NCBI GenBank assembly: GCA_019752835.1
Contig: JAIELR010000172.1
Span: 1 to 12,040 of the forward strand
Origin: Gammaproteobacteria bacterium
Lineage (GTDB): Bacteria; Pseudomonadota; Gammaproteobacteria; UBA1113
Reading direction: 5' to 3'
DNA: 12,040 nt
How positions within the stretch are numbered: position 1 is the first letter of the stretch; every line of letters starts with the position of its first letter. Below the pieces are notes generated by a model. That model had not been told where the DNA came from and made no database searches. It was given only the letters and a program-made list of their open reading frames with translations. Positions 6,119 to 12,040 of the stretch are shown one piece after another. The translations under genes and the position numbers were made by a program.

Positions 6119-6460
6119 CGCGTCCGCAAATCCTCGACTTTCAGCTCTACATGTTTAGCCATATTCTTGGTTTTAACACCTTGTTACCCAACAGGCAGGG
6201 TAATCAAACTGCGATTCTGCAAAGTTTAACTAGTTGACGGCAGACACCCCTACTAGCGATCTTGTGAGAAATGACCACTGGGAACAGATGCACAAGCACA
6301 TCTGGCCAATGGCGCTAAGCTACTGTTTAGGCAGCTTGTTCAGCGAGGATGCTATCGTTGTTTGCAACTATAACAGTAGTAACAGGTTTAACGAGCTTAG
6401 CTACTATGCTCGACATGCACTATAAAGCTTTGTAATCCACGTCGAAACCAAGTCGCCCCC
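6094..6460 (-). ncRNA. ssrA: tmRNA (ssrA)
   Basis: The 367-nt minus-strand RNA rescues stalled ribosomes with SmpB and tags the truncated protein for proteolysis. The 5' end GGGGGCG (from 6460) pairs perfectly over 7 bp with CGCCTCC at the 3' end, including the G3-U wobble that marks alanine acceptance, and the terminal CCA is encoded (6096-6094). The 5' segment GGTTTCGACG and the 3' segment GCGGGTTCAATTCCCGC are the canonical tRNA-like domain. The resume codon GCA begins at 6365 after TATAGTT, and the tag frame runs to TAA at 6329-6327: ANNDSILAEQAA, ending in the Ala-Ala recognised by ClpXP/ClpAP-type proteases. smpB is immediately upstream in the same direction. The 3' end is the likely integration site of the island to its left. 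Confidence 0.97.
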
Positions 6461-6482
6461 AAAGTTCTGACTTGATCATGTA

Positions 6483-6511
6483 ATTATAAACTATTTTTTA
6501 TTGTATGTCAT
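6483..6511 (-). promoter_or_regulatory. ssrA promoter overlapping the smpB stop codon
   Basis: On the minus strand ATGACA (6511-6506; five of six match TTGACA) and TATAAT (6488-6483) are separated by exactly 17 nt. The start of transcription would fall near 6475, leaving a precursor leader of about 15 nt that RNase P would remove to make the mature end at 6460. The -35 box contains the smpB TGA (6510-6508), so ssrA can be transcribed independently of smpB. Confidence 0.65.
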
Positions 6512-6969
6512 CGTATTTTTTTGACTTGTTGTTTTTGACGTTCCCAGTCGCGATTTTTTTCCGTTTGGCGTTTATCGTAAAGTTTTTTCCCTTTGGCGAG
6601 GGCAATGCTGATTTTGACCTTGTTTTTTTTCCAATAGAGGGAAATTGGGATGACGGTATAGCCTTTTCGTTCAACTAGTCCTATAAGTTTATTTAATTCT
6701 GCGCGATGTAGGAGTATTTTGCGTGTACGGCGCGGGTCGGGTTTTATGTGGGTAGAAACGGTGCCGAGCGGGGTAATGAGGGCGCCGATTAACCATGCTT
6801 CGCGGTTTTTAATGAGGATGTAACTATCCACTAGTTGAACTTTTCCTTCGCGCAGGCTTTTAACTTCCCAACCATCGAGGACGATCCCGGCTTCAAATTG
6901 ATCTTCAAGCTCATATTCAAAGCGTGCTTTTTTGTTGTAGGTAATGGTCTTATTGTCTGTCTGGCTCAT
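6508..6969 (-). CDS. smpB: SmpB, SsrA-binding protein
   Basis: The 153-residue protein binds the tRNA-like domain of tmRNA and delivers it to stalled ribosomes. The family landmarks are all there: [21 protein letters not shown] at the N-terminus, [18 protein letters not shown], and the basic tail [20 protein letters not shown] that fills the empty mRNA channel. The frame is open upstream to 7137 but the extra residues are encoded by the intergenic hairpin element and are not SmpB-like; the ATG at 6969 (MSQTDNK), with AGAG nine bases before it, matches the usual start and length. ssrA follows 47 nt downstream. ratA is divergent across about 330 nt. Confidence 0.95.
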   Translation of the reverse strand: MSQTDNKTITYNKKARFEYELEDQFEAGIVLDGWEVKSLREGKVQLVDSYILIKNREAWLIGALITPLGTVSTHIKPDPRRTRKILLHRAELNKLIGLVERKGYTVIPISLYWKKNKVKISIALAKGKKLYDKRQTEKNRDWERQKQQVKKIR

Positions 6970-6999
6970 TTTATACTCTGCGCAATTTAATTTGGACTC

Positions 7000-7154
7000 G
7001 GGCCATCCATGGCCCTCGCCCCTTCGGGGTGGCTTGCAGCCGTCAAAATTGGCCTTCCTGCCAATTTTTCGGCGTTGTTGCTTTTGACCGCTCGCCGTCC
7101 TCATGTACGGGAAGTACACTCCGGCGGCTCGTGTCAAAAGCGCCTAGCCGAAAA
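7000..7154. repeat. Nested inverted-repeat element (palindromic intergenic repeat) between smpB and ratA
   Basis: This 155-nt GC-richer block sits in an AT-rich intergenic region. Perfect arms are GGGCCAT/ATGGCCC (7000-7006/7009-7015), CCCC/GGGG (7019-7022/7026-7029), AAAATTGGC/GCCAATTTT (7045-7053/7060-7068), then a nested set: TTTTCGGC/GCCGAAAA (7066-7073/7147-7154), GCTTTTGAC/GTCAAAAGC (7080-7088/7133-7141), CGCCG/CGGCG (7093-7097/7122-7126) and TGTAC/GTACA (7104-7108/7114-7118). This looks like a MITE- or REP-type dispersed element. If smpB is transcribed from the right it would form a highly folded leader; no other copy is in this window. Confidence 0.7.
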
Positions 7155-7261
7155 CCGAATTGCTTTGAGTATACTTATCACATAATTGTCTAATGAGTGA
7201 TTGTAACAGGAATTGCTTTAATCTGGGAGTGAAAATTTCTCGCATCTTTTTGTCAGCGGGG

Positions 7262-7267
7262 TATAAT
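7262..7267 (+). promoter_or_regulatory. Likely -10 box of the ratA-ratB promoter
   Basis: A perfect TATAAT stands 30 nt before the ratA ATG, in the right place for a short leader, and is followed by the GAGGA ribosome site at 7286-7290. No good -35 hexamer lies at 16-18 nt spacing, so the promoter is either -35-weak or activator-dependent. Confidence 0.5.
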
Positions 7268-7296
7268 AGGCCAAAATAACTTACTGAGGACAGTTA

Positions 7297-7743
7297 ATGA
7301 CCGTTATCAATCGAAGTAAAGTGGTAGAATTTAGCGCGGCTCAAATGTATGGCTTAGTTAATGACATCGATAATTACCCTGTTTTTTTGCCCTGGTGCAC
7401 AAAAAGCATTGTGTTGAGTCGAAGCAGTGATGAAATTCGAGCGGAATTGACGCTTTCAAAAGGGGGCTTGGAAAAGTCCTTTACGACGTGTAATCGTCTG
7501 CAAGAAAATAAAATGATTGAGGTGCGCTTGGTATCAGGTCCTTTTAAACAATTGGAAGGGTTTTGGCGTTTTGAACACTTAGATGATAATTCTTGTAAAG
7601 TGTCACTCGATTTAGAGTTCGAGTTTAGTAATTTTTTGATTAGCATGGCATTAGGGCCGGTGTTTAATCAAATTGCCAATAATTTGGTGGATGCTTTTTG
7701 CCAACGTGCGCTTGATTTATACAAGGTAGCTGATGCGGGTTGA
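7297..7743 (+). CDS. ratA: RatA, START/COQ10-type protein (ribosome association toxin / coenzyme Q-binding family)
   Basis: The 148-residue protein has the compact START-like fold of the Coq10/RatA family: RSKVVEFSAAQMYGLVNDIDNYPVFLPWC at the N-terminus is the signature, followed by beta strands (ELTLSKGGLEKSFTT, EGFWRFEHL) and the long C-terminal helix (GPVFNQIANNLVDAFCQRA). In E. coli RatA was described as blocking 50S/30S association, while eukaryotic Coq10 homologues bind ubiquinone; which role holds here is not visible. The ATG at 7297 has GAGGA six bases ahead. The end overlaps ratB by 11 nt. Its position divergent from smpB is the conserved gamma-proteobacterial arrangement. Confidence 0.93.
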   Translation: MTVINRSKVVEFSAAQMYGLVNDIDNYPVFLPWCTKSIVLSRSSDEIRAELTLSKGGLEKSFTTCNRLQENKMIEVRLVSGPFKQLEGFWRFEHLDDNSCKVSLDLEFEFSNFLISMALGPVFNQIANNLVDAFCQRALDLYKVADAG

Positions 7744-8041
7744 AATCGTTTATGCTCTGCCTGATCAACAAAAACGATATTGGGTAGCGCTTGAAGAAAA
7801 CGCCAGCCTTGAGCAAGCTATAGTGTTGTCTGGAGTGCTACAAGATTTTCCCGACTTACAGAATACAACGTATAGTGTTGGCATTTGGGGACACCGTGCT
7901 GAGCTGGATACAGTGTTGCACGAGGATGACCGTGTCGAAATTTACCGGCCTTTACTTATGGATCCTAAGGCATCCAGGCAGCTTCAGGTAAAAAAAGATC
8001 GTAAGGGGAGGAAGCGAAGTTTTTATCCAGCGAAAGCTTAA
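7733..8041 (+). CDS. ratB: RatB / RnfH-family ubiquitin-like fold protein
   Basis: The 102-residue product begins MRVEIVYALPDQQKRYWVALEENASLEQAI and continues VGIWGHRAELDTVLHEDDRVEIYRPLLMDPKASR, the standard RnfH (RatB) pattern with a beta-grasp fold and the invariant VEIYRPL...DPK segment. Its cellular role is unsettled; the ratA pairing is conserved, but direct evidence that it is an antitoxin is weak. The start ATG at 7733 lies inside ratA with AAGG before it (translational coupling). The basic tail (KKDRKGRKRS) is usual for the family. In many relatives bamE (smpA) comes next; here an ankyrin gene follows instead. Confidence 0.93.
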   Translation: MRVEIVYALPDQQKRYWVALEENASLEQAIVLSGVLQDFPDLQNTTYSVGIWGHRAELDTVLHEDDRVEIYRPLLMDPKASRQLQVKKDRKGRKRSFYPAKA

Positions 8042-8103
8042 TATTTCAATAATCAAAATAGTGTAAATTATCTAATATTCAGAATAATTAGGAAATATAT
8101 ATT

Positions 8104-9273
8104 ATGTCCAATTTCAATCAAGAACAAACATATATACTGCGTAATCTCATTTCTCAAGGATTTGAAGGTACATCATGTCGCATGAATACCGAAATACGCG
8201 ATGGAATTAAAAACGCTATCGAACACAACGCTGACCCCGCCATTCTTAGTGAGAATGGAATGGAAAATACAGCGCTCGTTTGGGCTATTGTATGTGGAGA
8301 GCGTGATTTAGCCTCTTTTTTAATTGATCATCCTAATTCACAGGATTCATTAAATATGACAGGTGACTCGATGGCTTACAACACGCCTTTGATGCTTGCG
8401 TTTAAAAAAGGGTTCTATGAGCTTGCTTTCCAACTCATAAAAAAGGGAGTTGATCTTAATGCAAAAACTGATGAGGAGAATAAGCTTACATTACTACATT
8501 TGGCTATATTGACCCTCGGTGCTTCAATGAAGGTTGATGTGTCTGATAACGTTAATGAGCATAATTTCTTTAATCAAAAAAATGACGCGGACTTTACCCT
8601 TCAACAAGAACAAAACTTTATTTGCCAGTTAATTGAGGGCGGTGCGAACCTGGCTGCAAAAGATAAATTTGACAAGACTCCATTGGATTATTTATCACAA
8701 CCACTTGATGAAGCAGAAATATATTTTTGTCATTCTAAGACAATGTCTTTTAATGAATATTGTAATTCTCTAATCAAGGATGGAATTTTCGTTGAAAACG
8801 CGGAAGTTGCTGAAATTAAAGCAAAATTGGATAATTTACATGAAGAAGAACGCAAAGTTGTTCGAAGTCTTATACAGTCTGGAATTAATACTCCTGAAAA
8901 GCTGGATGAAGTAAAGGATACACTCAGAAAAACTCTACCACAGATAGCGCAGAATTATCTCAATTATTGTAAGTCTTCTAATTGTTCTCGAACAGCAAAA
9001 GAGATCATTGTCGATCCGACAAACTCCTTTACATCCCTTTTAGAAATTAAAGAATCTGGCGAGTTTATCGCTACGGCTTGTCCAAAGGGCGGTGATAACA
9101 ACATTACACTTGCTGTTGCAGGTCACCTTGATTTGCATAGAAAAAGTAATGAGGGCCATTTCCTTATTGAGCTTATTAAGTCTCGAGCCCTTTATTTAAG
9201 CACTCCTGGTCATCAAGTCTTCTGTAATAAAATAGATGATATGTTGCCTAAAGGTCCACAGCCAGGTAGTTAG
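8104..9273 (+). CDS. Ankyrin-repeat protein, possible Dot/Icm effector
   Basis: The 389-residue protein carries about three or four degenerate ankyrin repeats in its first half: ENTALVWAIVCGERDLASFLI (54-74), NTPLMLAFKKGFYELAFQLIKKGVDLNAK (93-121), LTLLHLAIL (128-136) followed by an insertion, and FICQLIEGGANLAAKDKFDKTPLDYL (172-197). The second half is a helical, charged region (about 232-285) and a C-terminal part without a recognised domain. There is no signal peptide or membrane segment, so it would be cytosolic or translocated. Ankyrin proteins are a common class of Dot/Icm substrates in Legionella and Coxiella, and Dot/Icm genes start less than 1 kb away; the effector role is inference. 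AGGA lies 10 nt before the ATG. It has its own 62-nt AT-rich upstream gap after ratB and may be a late insertion. Confidence 0.8.
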   Translation: MSNFNQEQTYILRNLISQGFEGTSCRMNTEIRDGIKNAIEHNADPAILSENGMENTALVWAIVCGERDLASFLIDHPNSQDSLNMTGDSMAYNTPLMLAFKKGFYELAFQLIKKGVDLNAKTDEENKLTLLHLAILTLGASMKVDVSDNVNEHNFFNQKNDADFTLQQEQNFICQLIEGGANLAAKDKFDKTPLDYLSQPLDEAEIYFCHSKTMSFNEYCNSLIKDGIFVENAEVAEIKAKLDNLHEEERKVVRSLIQSGINTPEKLDEVKDTLRKTLPQIAQNYLNYCKSSNCSRTAKEIIVDPTNSFTSLLEIKESGEFIATACPKGGDNNITLAVAGHLDLHRKSNEGHFLIELIKSRALYLSTPGHQVFCNKIDDMLPKGPQPGS

Positions 9274-9339
9274 CGTAGTCGATATTAAAGCGTAATACCG
9301 GGTGAAATAATCTTGCGGAGCTCGACCCTGGATTGCGTA

Positions 9340-9364
9340 CCACCTTGCTTTATGGGCAAGGTGG
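9340..9364. terminator. Strong hairpin between convergent ank and marC genes
   Basis: CCACCTTGC (9340-9348) and GCAAGGTGG (9356-9364) form a perfect 9-bp stem with a 7-nt loop, 67 nt after the ankyrin stop. There is no T-run on either strand, so it is not a textbook intrinsic terminator, but its place between convergent genes suits a transcription stop or mRNA end-protecting structure. It could equally be part of a repeat element. Confidence 0.4.
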
Positions 9365-9397
9365 GCTGACAGGAAAGAGAACTCGCAGGATACATTT

Positions 9398-9431
9398 CCT
9401 CTGAATTGCGCTGCGCTGCATTCGGGCTACG
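9398..9431. repeat. REP-like palindromic sequence overlapping the marC 3' end
   Basis: On the minus strand CGTAGCCCGAATGCAGC followed by GCAGCGCAATTCAG resembles the REP-type repeat (CGTAGCCCGGATG...GCG...ATCCGGG) seen between genes in many gamma-proteobacteria. CTGAAT (9401-9406) pairs with ATTCGG (9420-9425) and GCG with CGC inside it. The marC stop codon (9429-9427) lies within the repeat, so it contributes the last bases of that gene. Confidence 0.5.
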
Positions 9432-10020
9432 TTAAATGAAAATACAACGAAACCCCATTCAATAACATCTGCACGGCCACTACGGTTAAAAGCATACCCA
9501 TCAACCGTTCCATCGCGATTATCGCTCGCTCCCCTAATATTCGATGAAGCTTAGCTGCAAAAACAAGTATAATAGTCGTGGTTAAGGTGGCTAAACTTAA
9601 GCCAAAAAAACAAGTCCACAAATTTTGTGGGTGCTGTGTTGAAAACAGCAGAACCATCGCCATGGTAGAGGGGCCAGCAACCATGGGAATGGCAAGAGGC
9701 ACAATAAAGGGTTCAACAACCGGTTTATCAGTGATTTTTTCAAAATGCTCAGGCGGGAAAATCATTCGTAATGAAACTAAAAACAAAATGACGCCGCCTG
9801 CGATGTCAAGCGCGGGTGGGGTTATTTGAAGTTCTCTCATTATGGGTGAACCAAAAAACAAAAAAACAATCAAAATAACAAACGCAATTATACATTCACG
9901 AATAATAATTTTTACACGCCGATTATGTGGCGTGCCTTTAAGAAGCGCAAGAAATACTGGTATATTCCCGAGCGGATCCATCAATATGATAAAAATGAGG
10001 GTCAGTGAAAATAGTGACAT
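9427..10020 (-). CDS. MarC / YhgN-family inner-membrane protein
   Basis: The 197-residue protein, the same length as E. coli YhgN, is hydrophobic throughout with about six membrane segments (roughly 3-25, 41-58, 70-88, 104-126, 134-156, 169-193). Family motifs are DPLGNIPVF (15-23), GGVILFLVSLRM, and VPLAIPMVAGPSTMA (107-121) with the conserved Pro/Gly pair. The MarC family (UPF0056) is widespread; the early link to multiple antibiotic resistance was not upheld and transport substrates are not established. It is convergent with the ankyrin gene and divergent from icmN, sharing a 92-nt intergenic region with it. It is probably ancestral core DNA rather than part of the secretion system. Confidence 0.92.
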   Translation of the reverse strand: MSLFSLTLIFIILMDPLGNIPVFLALLKGTPHNRRVKIIIRECIIAFVILIVFLFFGSPIMRELQITPPALDIAGGVILFLVSLRMIFPPEHFEKITDKPVVEPFIVPLAIPMVAGPSTMAMVLLFSTQHPQNLWTCFFGLSLATLTTTIILVFAAKLHRILGERAIIAMERLMGMLLTVVAVQMLLNGVSLYFHLT

Positions 10021-10042
10021 GGCTTGTTTTCATTTTGCTTTG

Positions 10043-10069
10043 GGATACGGTAGTATATACCGTCCATCC
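10043..10069. promoter_or_regulatory. Dyad symmetry in the marC-icmN divergent intergenic region
   Basis: ACGGTA (10047-10052) and TACCGT (10058-10063) are perfect inverted copies around GTATA; GGAT (10043-10046) and ATCC (10066-10069) extend the symmetry with a 2-nt bulge. The 92-nt region (10021-10112) must hold both promoters, but I see no convincing hexamer pair at correct spacing. The dyad is the best candidate for a regulator site. Confidence 0.35.
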
Positions 10070-10112
10070 TTGAATTGGAATGTTGCAACCTCAATGGAAT
10101 TGTCTTAATTAA

Positions 10113-10805
10113 ATGATGCTGAAATTCTTTTTTACATCCCGATATCGCATAGGGCAATTTTTTGTGAGTGCTATATTGATGTTGAGCCTCTTCGGCTGCA
10201 CGAGTGTTGATACGCCTCCCAGTGAGCCGCAAAGCAGCCGTGCTCTGCAGGGCGTGTTTATTGGTGGTGCAGCTGGAGCTGCTATCGGTGCCGTTTCCAC
10301 CGGTGTCACTATACCGGTTGCCGCTGCAATGGGCGGAATTGTAGGTGGCGCACTTGCTGCGTCAATGGTAGAAAAGAGAACGCCTGAAGAGCAATTGGCA
10401 GATAAACTACGTCGTGATAAAGTTCAAATTATTCGTGTTGGTGAAGATTATATGCTGGTCTTGCCAAGTGAAAATTATTTCTATGCAAATTCATCTCATT
10501 TTAATGAAAAAATGTACCCGGCTGTCGTTGATATAGCCCAGTATATTAACCAATATGATCTTGAAACCGTTAAAGTTGCAGGTTATACGGATAATCAAGG
10601 AAATGATTATCGCAATATAGCGATGTCAAGGGAGCAAGCACAGATTGTTTCATCCCTGCTATGGATGGACCACGTTCGACCTTCCTTTATGTATACGATA
10701 GGATACGGCTCTGCATACCCCATCGCAGATAATAGCGTAAAAGGGAGACAGGGTTTGAATAATCGTGTCCAAATTACGTTTAGACGCTTGACCGCTGAAA
10801 GCTAA
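10113..10805 (+). CDS. icmN: IcmN/DotK-like Dot/Icm lipoprotein with OmpA-like peptidoglycan-binding domain
   Basis: The 230-residue protein starts with a signal peptide ending in a lipobox LFGC (Cys29), so it is a lipoprotein, probably in the outer membrane. A Gly-zipper stretch follows (about 47-82, GGAAGAAIGA... GGIVGGALA), then an OmpA-like domain (about 115-227) with VAGYTDNQGNDYRN (155-168), SREQAQIV and NNRVQITFRR (216-225); Asp160 and Arg218 are the residues that usually hold peptidoglycan. In the Dot/Icm apparatus IcmN/DotK is an accessory of the outer-membrane core complex. The gene is directly followed by IcmL-type genes, which supports this over a YiaD-like general lipoprotein with the same domain order. 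There is no clear ribosome site before the ATG (10113 or 10116). Confidence 0.82.
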   Translation: MMLKFFFTSRYRIGQFFVSAILMLSLFGCTSVDTPPSEPQSSRALQGVFIGGAAGAAIGAVSTGVTIPVAAAMGGIVGGALAASMVEKRTPEEQLADKLRRDKVQIIRVGEDYMLVLPSENYFYANSSHFNEKMYPAVVDIAQYINQYDLETVKVAGYTDNQGNDYRNIAMSREQAQIVSSLLWMDHVRPSFMYTIGYGSAYPIADNSVKGRQGLNNRVQITFRRLTAES

Positions 10806-10842
10806 AGCTTCAGGAACCATTGGTTTTTATCAGGAGTAAATT

Positions 10843-11739
10843 ATGCCCAATCAACCGCCCAAAAAGCCGACAATTTCAACGGCAAGCGGAAAACCAGCCA
10901 AACCTGCAGACTCTATTGCTGCTGCGAGTAAGCAGCCGTTTATGGACAAGCAAACAAAAAAAGAAGCGGTCGAACTTGTTCGTTTACGTAATGACTTTTA
11001 TCGTGACAACTACCGTCGTTTAATAGCCATCCTATTGTTGTTATTAGTATTTATGTTTGCAATGGTTTATTGGATTTATTATTTGACGTCACATCGTCCT
11101 TCACCCCGATATTTTGCAACTAACGCAGCGGGGGGCTTGATTCCACTCAAACCTTTATCCGAAAGCTCATTATCGGATATTGCGCTGCAAAATTGGACAG
11201 TTCGAGCCGCAACGACAACCTTTACTTTTAATTATGTCCAATTAAACCAACAATTGGAGAATGCAAAAGATACTTATTTTACGTCGGCAGGTGGGCAAGC
11301 CTTCATGACAACGTTAGTAAACTCGGGAGATCTAGATGCGGTTAATCAGGGCAAATTTATTGTGACCTCTGAACCAACCGGTGCTCCTGAAATTTTATCT
11401 CGAGGCATTATGGATGCTGGAAGTTACAAAGGACGCTTTGCTTGGGTCGTTCAAGTTCCATTACAAATTAATTACGAAAGTGTATTACAAAATATTTCCT
11501 CGCATCGTACCGTCAATGTTCAAATGACGGTTGTACGAACCTCGCCTCTTGTGGATAATTCAGCAACAAATATAGATAGTTTACAAGGCATCGGTATTAG
11601 CCAATTATTAGTTCAAAGTACAGCGAATGTTTTAATACCAACACCTGCGTCGCCGACGGCTCAAGCAAGTGGCCCTGTTGTAATGACGGCCATTGATCAA
11701 ACCGTTGCAATCCATCCATCGCTCAGTATGGCTGTTTAG
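10843..11739 (+). CDS. icmL: IcmL/DotI, inner-membrane component of the Dot/Icm type IVB secretion system
   Basis: The 298-residue protein has the family signature VELVRLRNDFYRDNYRRL (43-60) immediately before one membrane segment (about 61-82), followed by a periplasmic domain (YFATNAAGGLIPLKPL, LQNWTVRAATTTFTFNYVQ, FAWVVQVPLQINYES). DotI is structurally related to VirB8 and builds the inner-membrane platform of the secretion channel. Legionella DotI is about 212 residues; this one has a longer Pro/Ala/Lys-rich N-terminus (1-40) and a C-terminal low-complexity tail after about 255 (LIPTPASPTAQASGP). CAGGAG precedes the ATG by six bases; 37 nt separate it from icmN. A further IcmL-family gene follows after 3 nt. 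Confidence 0.9.
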   Translation: MPNQPPKKPTISTASGKPAKPADSIAAASKQPFMDKQTKKEAVELVRLRNDFYRDNYRRLIAILLLLLVFMFAMVYWIYYLTSHRPSPRYFATNAAGGLIPLKPLSESSLSDIALQNWTVRAATTTFTFNYVQLNQQLENAKDTYFTSAGGQAFMTTLVNSGDLDAVNQGKFIVTSEPTGAPEILSRGIMDAGSYKGRFAWVVQVPLQINYESVLQNISSHRTVNVQMTVVRTSPLVDNSATNIDSLQGIGISQLLVQSTANVLIPTPASPTAQASGPVVMTAIDQTVAIHPSLSMAV

Positions 11740-11742
11740 ATA

Positions 11743-12040
11743 ATGAGCGATGATTTTGACCGGAAAAATAGCCGATTAATGCGCCTGATTGCGGTGGTTG
11801 TATTTCTGAATATTATTGTCATTTGCATCGCTTTTTACGTGCAAACACATTTAAAGGACCCGCCTTATTATCAAATTTGGCGGCAGACAAATGGAAAACT
11901 GGCTGGGCAAACAATGCCTCCGTTAGCCGGGCCCATTATTAATCAGCAGTCCTTGTTACACTGGTGTGAAAATGCAGCTTCGGCGATTTATACCTATGAT
12001 CAAGCGCATTACCAAGAGCAGATACAGGATGCGATAAATA
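11743..12040 (+). CDS. Second IcmL-family protein (IcmL paralogue), 3' end beyond the window
   Basis: The first 99 residues are visible. They begin MSDDFDRKNSRLMRLIAVVV and run through one membrane segment (about 13-33), then PPYYQIWRQTNG, LAGPIINQQSLLHWCENAASAIYTYDQAHYQEQIQ; the W-x2-xAA-x-AIYTYD-x2-HY segment matches the LQNWTVRAATTTFTFNYVQ region of the IcmL just upstream. It lacks the basic N-terminal RLRNDFYRDNYRR motif, so it is a divergent copy. The ATG is 3 nt after the icmL stop with no own ribosome site, so translation is probably coupled. Coxiella also carries two icmL genes side by side. It may take the place of DotJ/IcmM as partner of DotI; that is inference. Confidence 0.85.
   Translation, partial: MSDDFDRKNSRLMRLIAVVVFLNIIVICIAFYVQTHLKDPPYYQIWRQTNGKLAGQTMPPLAGPIINQQSLLHWCENAASAIYTYDQAHYQEQIQDAIN

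Noticed and set aside
6234..6425. 63-residue plus-strand reading frame
   Set aside because: It lies wholly within the tmRNA gene on the opposite strand and has no ribosome site or family likeness.
6970..7137. N-terminal extension of smpB by 56 residues
   Set aside because: The extra residues are encoded by the hairpin element, lack SmpB similarity, and the ATG at 6969 gives the normal family length.
7168..7175. AGTATACT as -10 of a smpB promoter reading through the hairpin element
   Set aside because: The TATACT box is plausible on the minus strand, but no -35 box lies at suitable spacing, so it was not listed.
10105..10115. CTTAATTAA as a PmrA-type box for icmN
   Set aside because: Only a partial match to the tandem TTAA motif, and it touches the start codon, where an activator site would not work.
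10811..10829. AACCATTGGTTTTT as terminator after icmN
   Set aside because: The arms have a one-base spacer, too small for a hairpin loop, and icmL follows as part of the same operon.
1..12040. CRISPR array
   Set aside because: No regularly spaced direct repeats of CRISPR type were seen; the TTGCCCCC repeats are too short and too close.

Overview
The window looks like the chromosome of an intracellular gamma-proteobacterium of the order Legionellales, probably on the Coxiella side. The right end carries Dot/Icm (type IVB) secretion genes with two IcmL-type genes in a row, an ankyrin-repeat gene sits beside them, and the smpB/ssrA/ratA/ratB core block is typically gamma-proteobacterial. The DNA is AT-leaning throughout. 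The genus cannot be fixed from the sequence alone.

Region 1 (1 to about 6094) is a mobile island read entirely on the minus strand. From right to left it holds a P4-type tyrosine integrase (4740-5930), a large PIN-like nuclease (3844-4716) overlapping a dinD gene by 4 nt (3011-3847), an unrecognised gene apparently broken by one extra base (1799-2996), an unrecognised Cys-motif/HTH-like protein (1033-1821), an AlpA-family regulator (675-929), and a primase split into a CHC2 zinc-finger protein (345-671) and a Toprim protein cut by the window edge (1-361). The genes are almost contiguous. The integrase lies next to the 3' end of the tmRNA gene, so the island most likely used ssrA as its attachment site, as the AlpA-carrying element CP4-57 does in E. 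coli. The PIN-dinD pair is the cargo next to the integrase and is the best candidate for an undescribed module; the dinD coding sequence contains a perfect 30-bp palindrome.

Region 2 (6094-8041) is core trans-translation and neighbouring genes. ssrA (tmRNA, minus, 6094-6460, encoded tag ANNDSILAEQAA) sits behind smpB (minus, 6508-6969), and its promoter overlaps the smpB stop codon. Divergently, ratA and ratB form an overlapping pair. The smpB/ratA intergenic region contains a densely nested set of inverted repeats that looks like a dispersed palindromic element.

Region 3 (8042-10112) holds an ankyrin-repeat protein (possible Dot/Icm effector, inferred only) where bamE commonly follows ratB, a REP-like convergent intergenic region, and a MarC/YhgN-family membrane protein.

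Region 4 (10113 to the end) is a Dot/Icm operon on the plus strand: an IcmN/DotK-like OmpA-domain lipoprotein, an IcmL/DotI inner-membrane protein with long tails, and a second IcmL-family gene cut by the window edge. No short icmM/dotJ gene lies between icmN and icmL.
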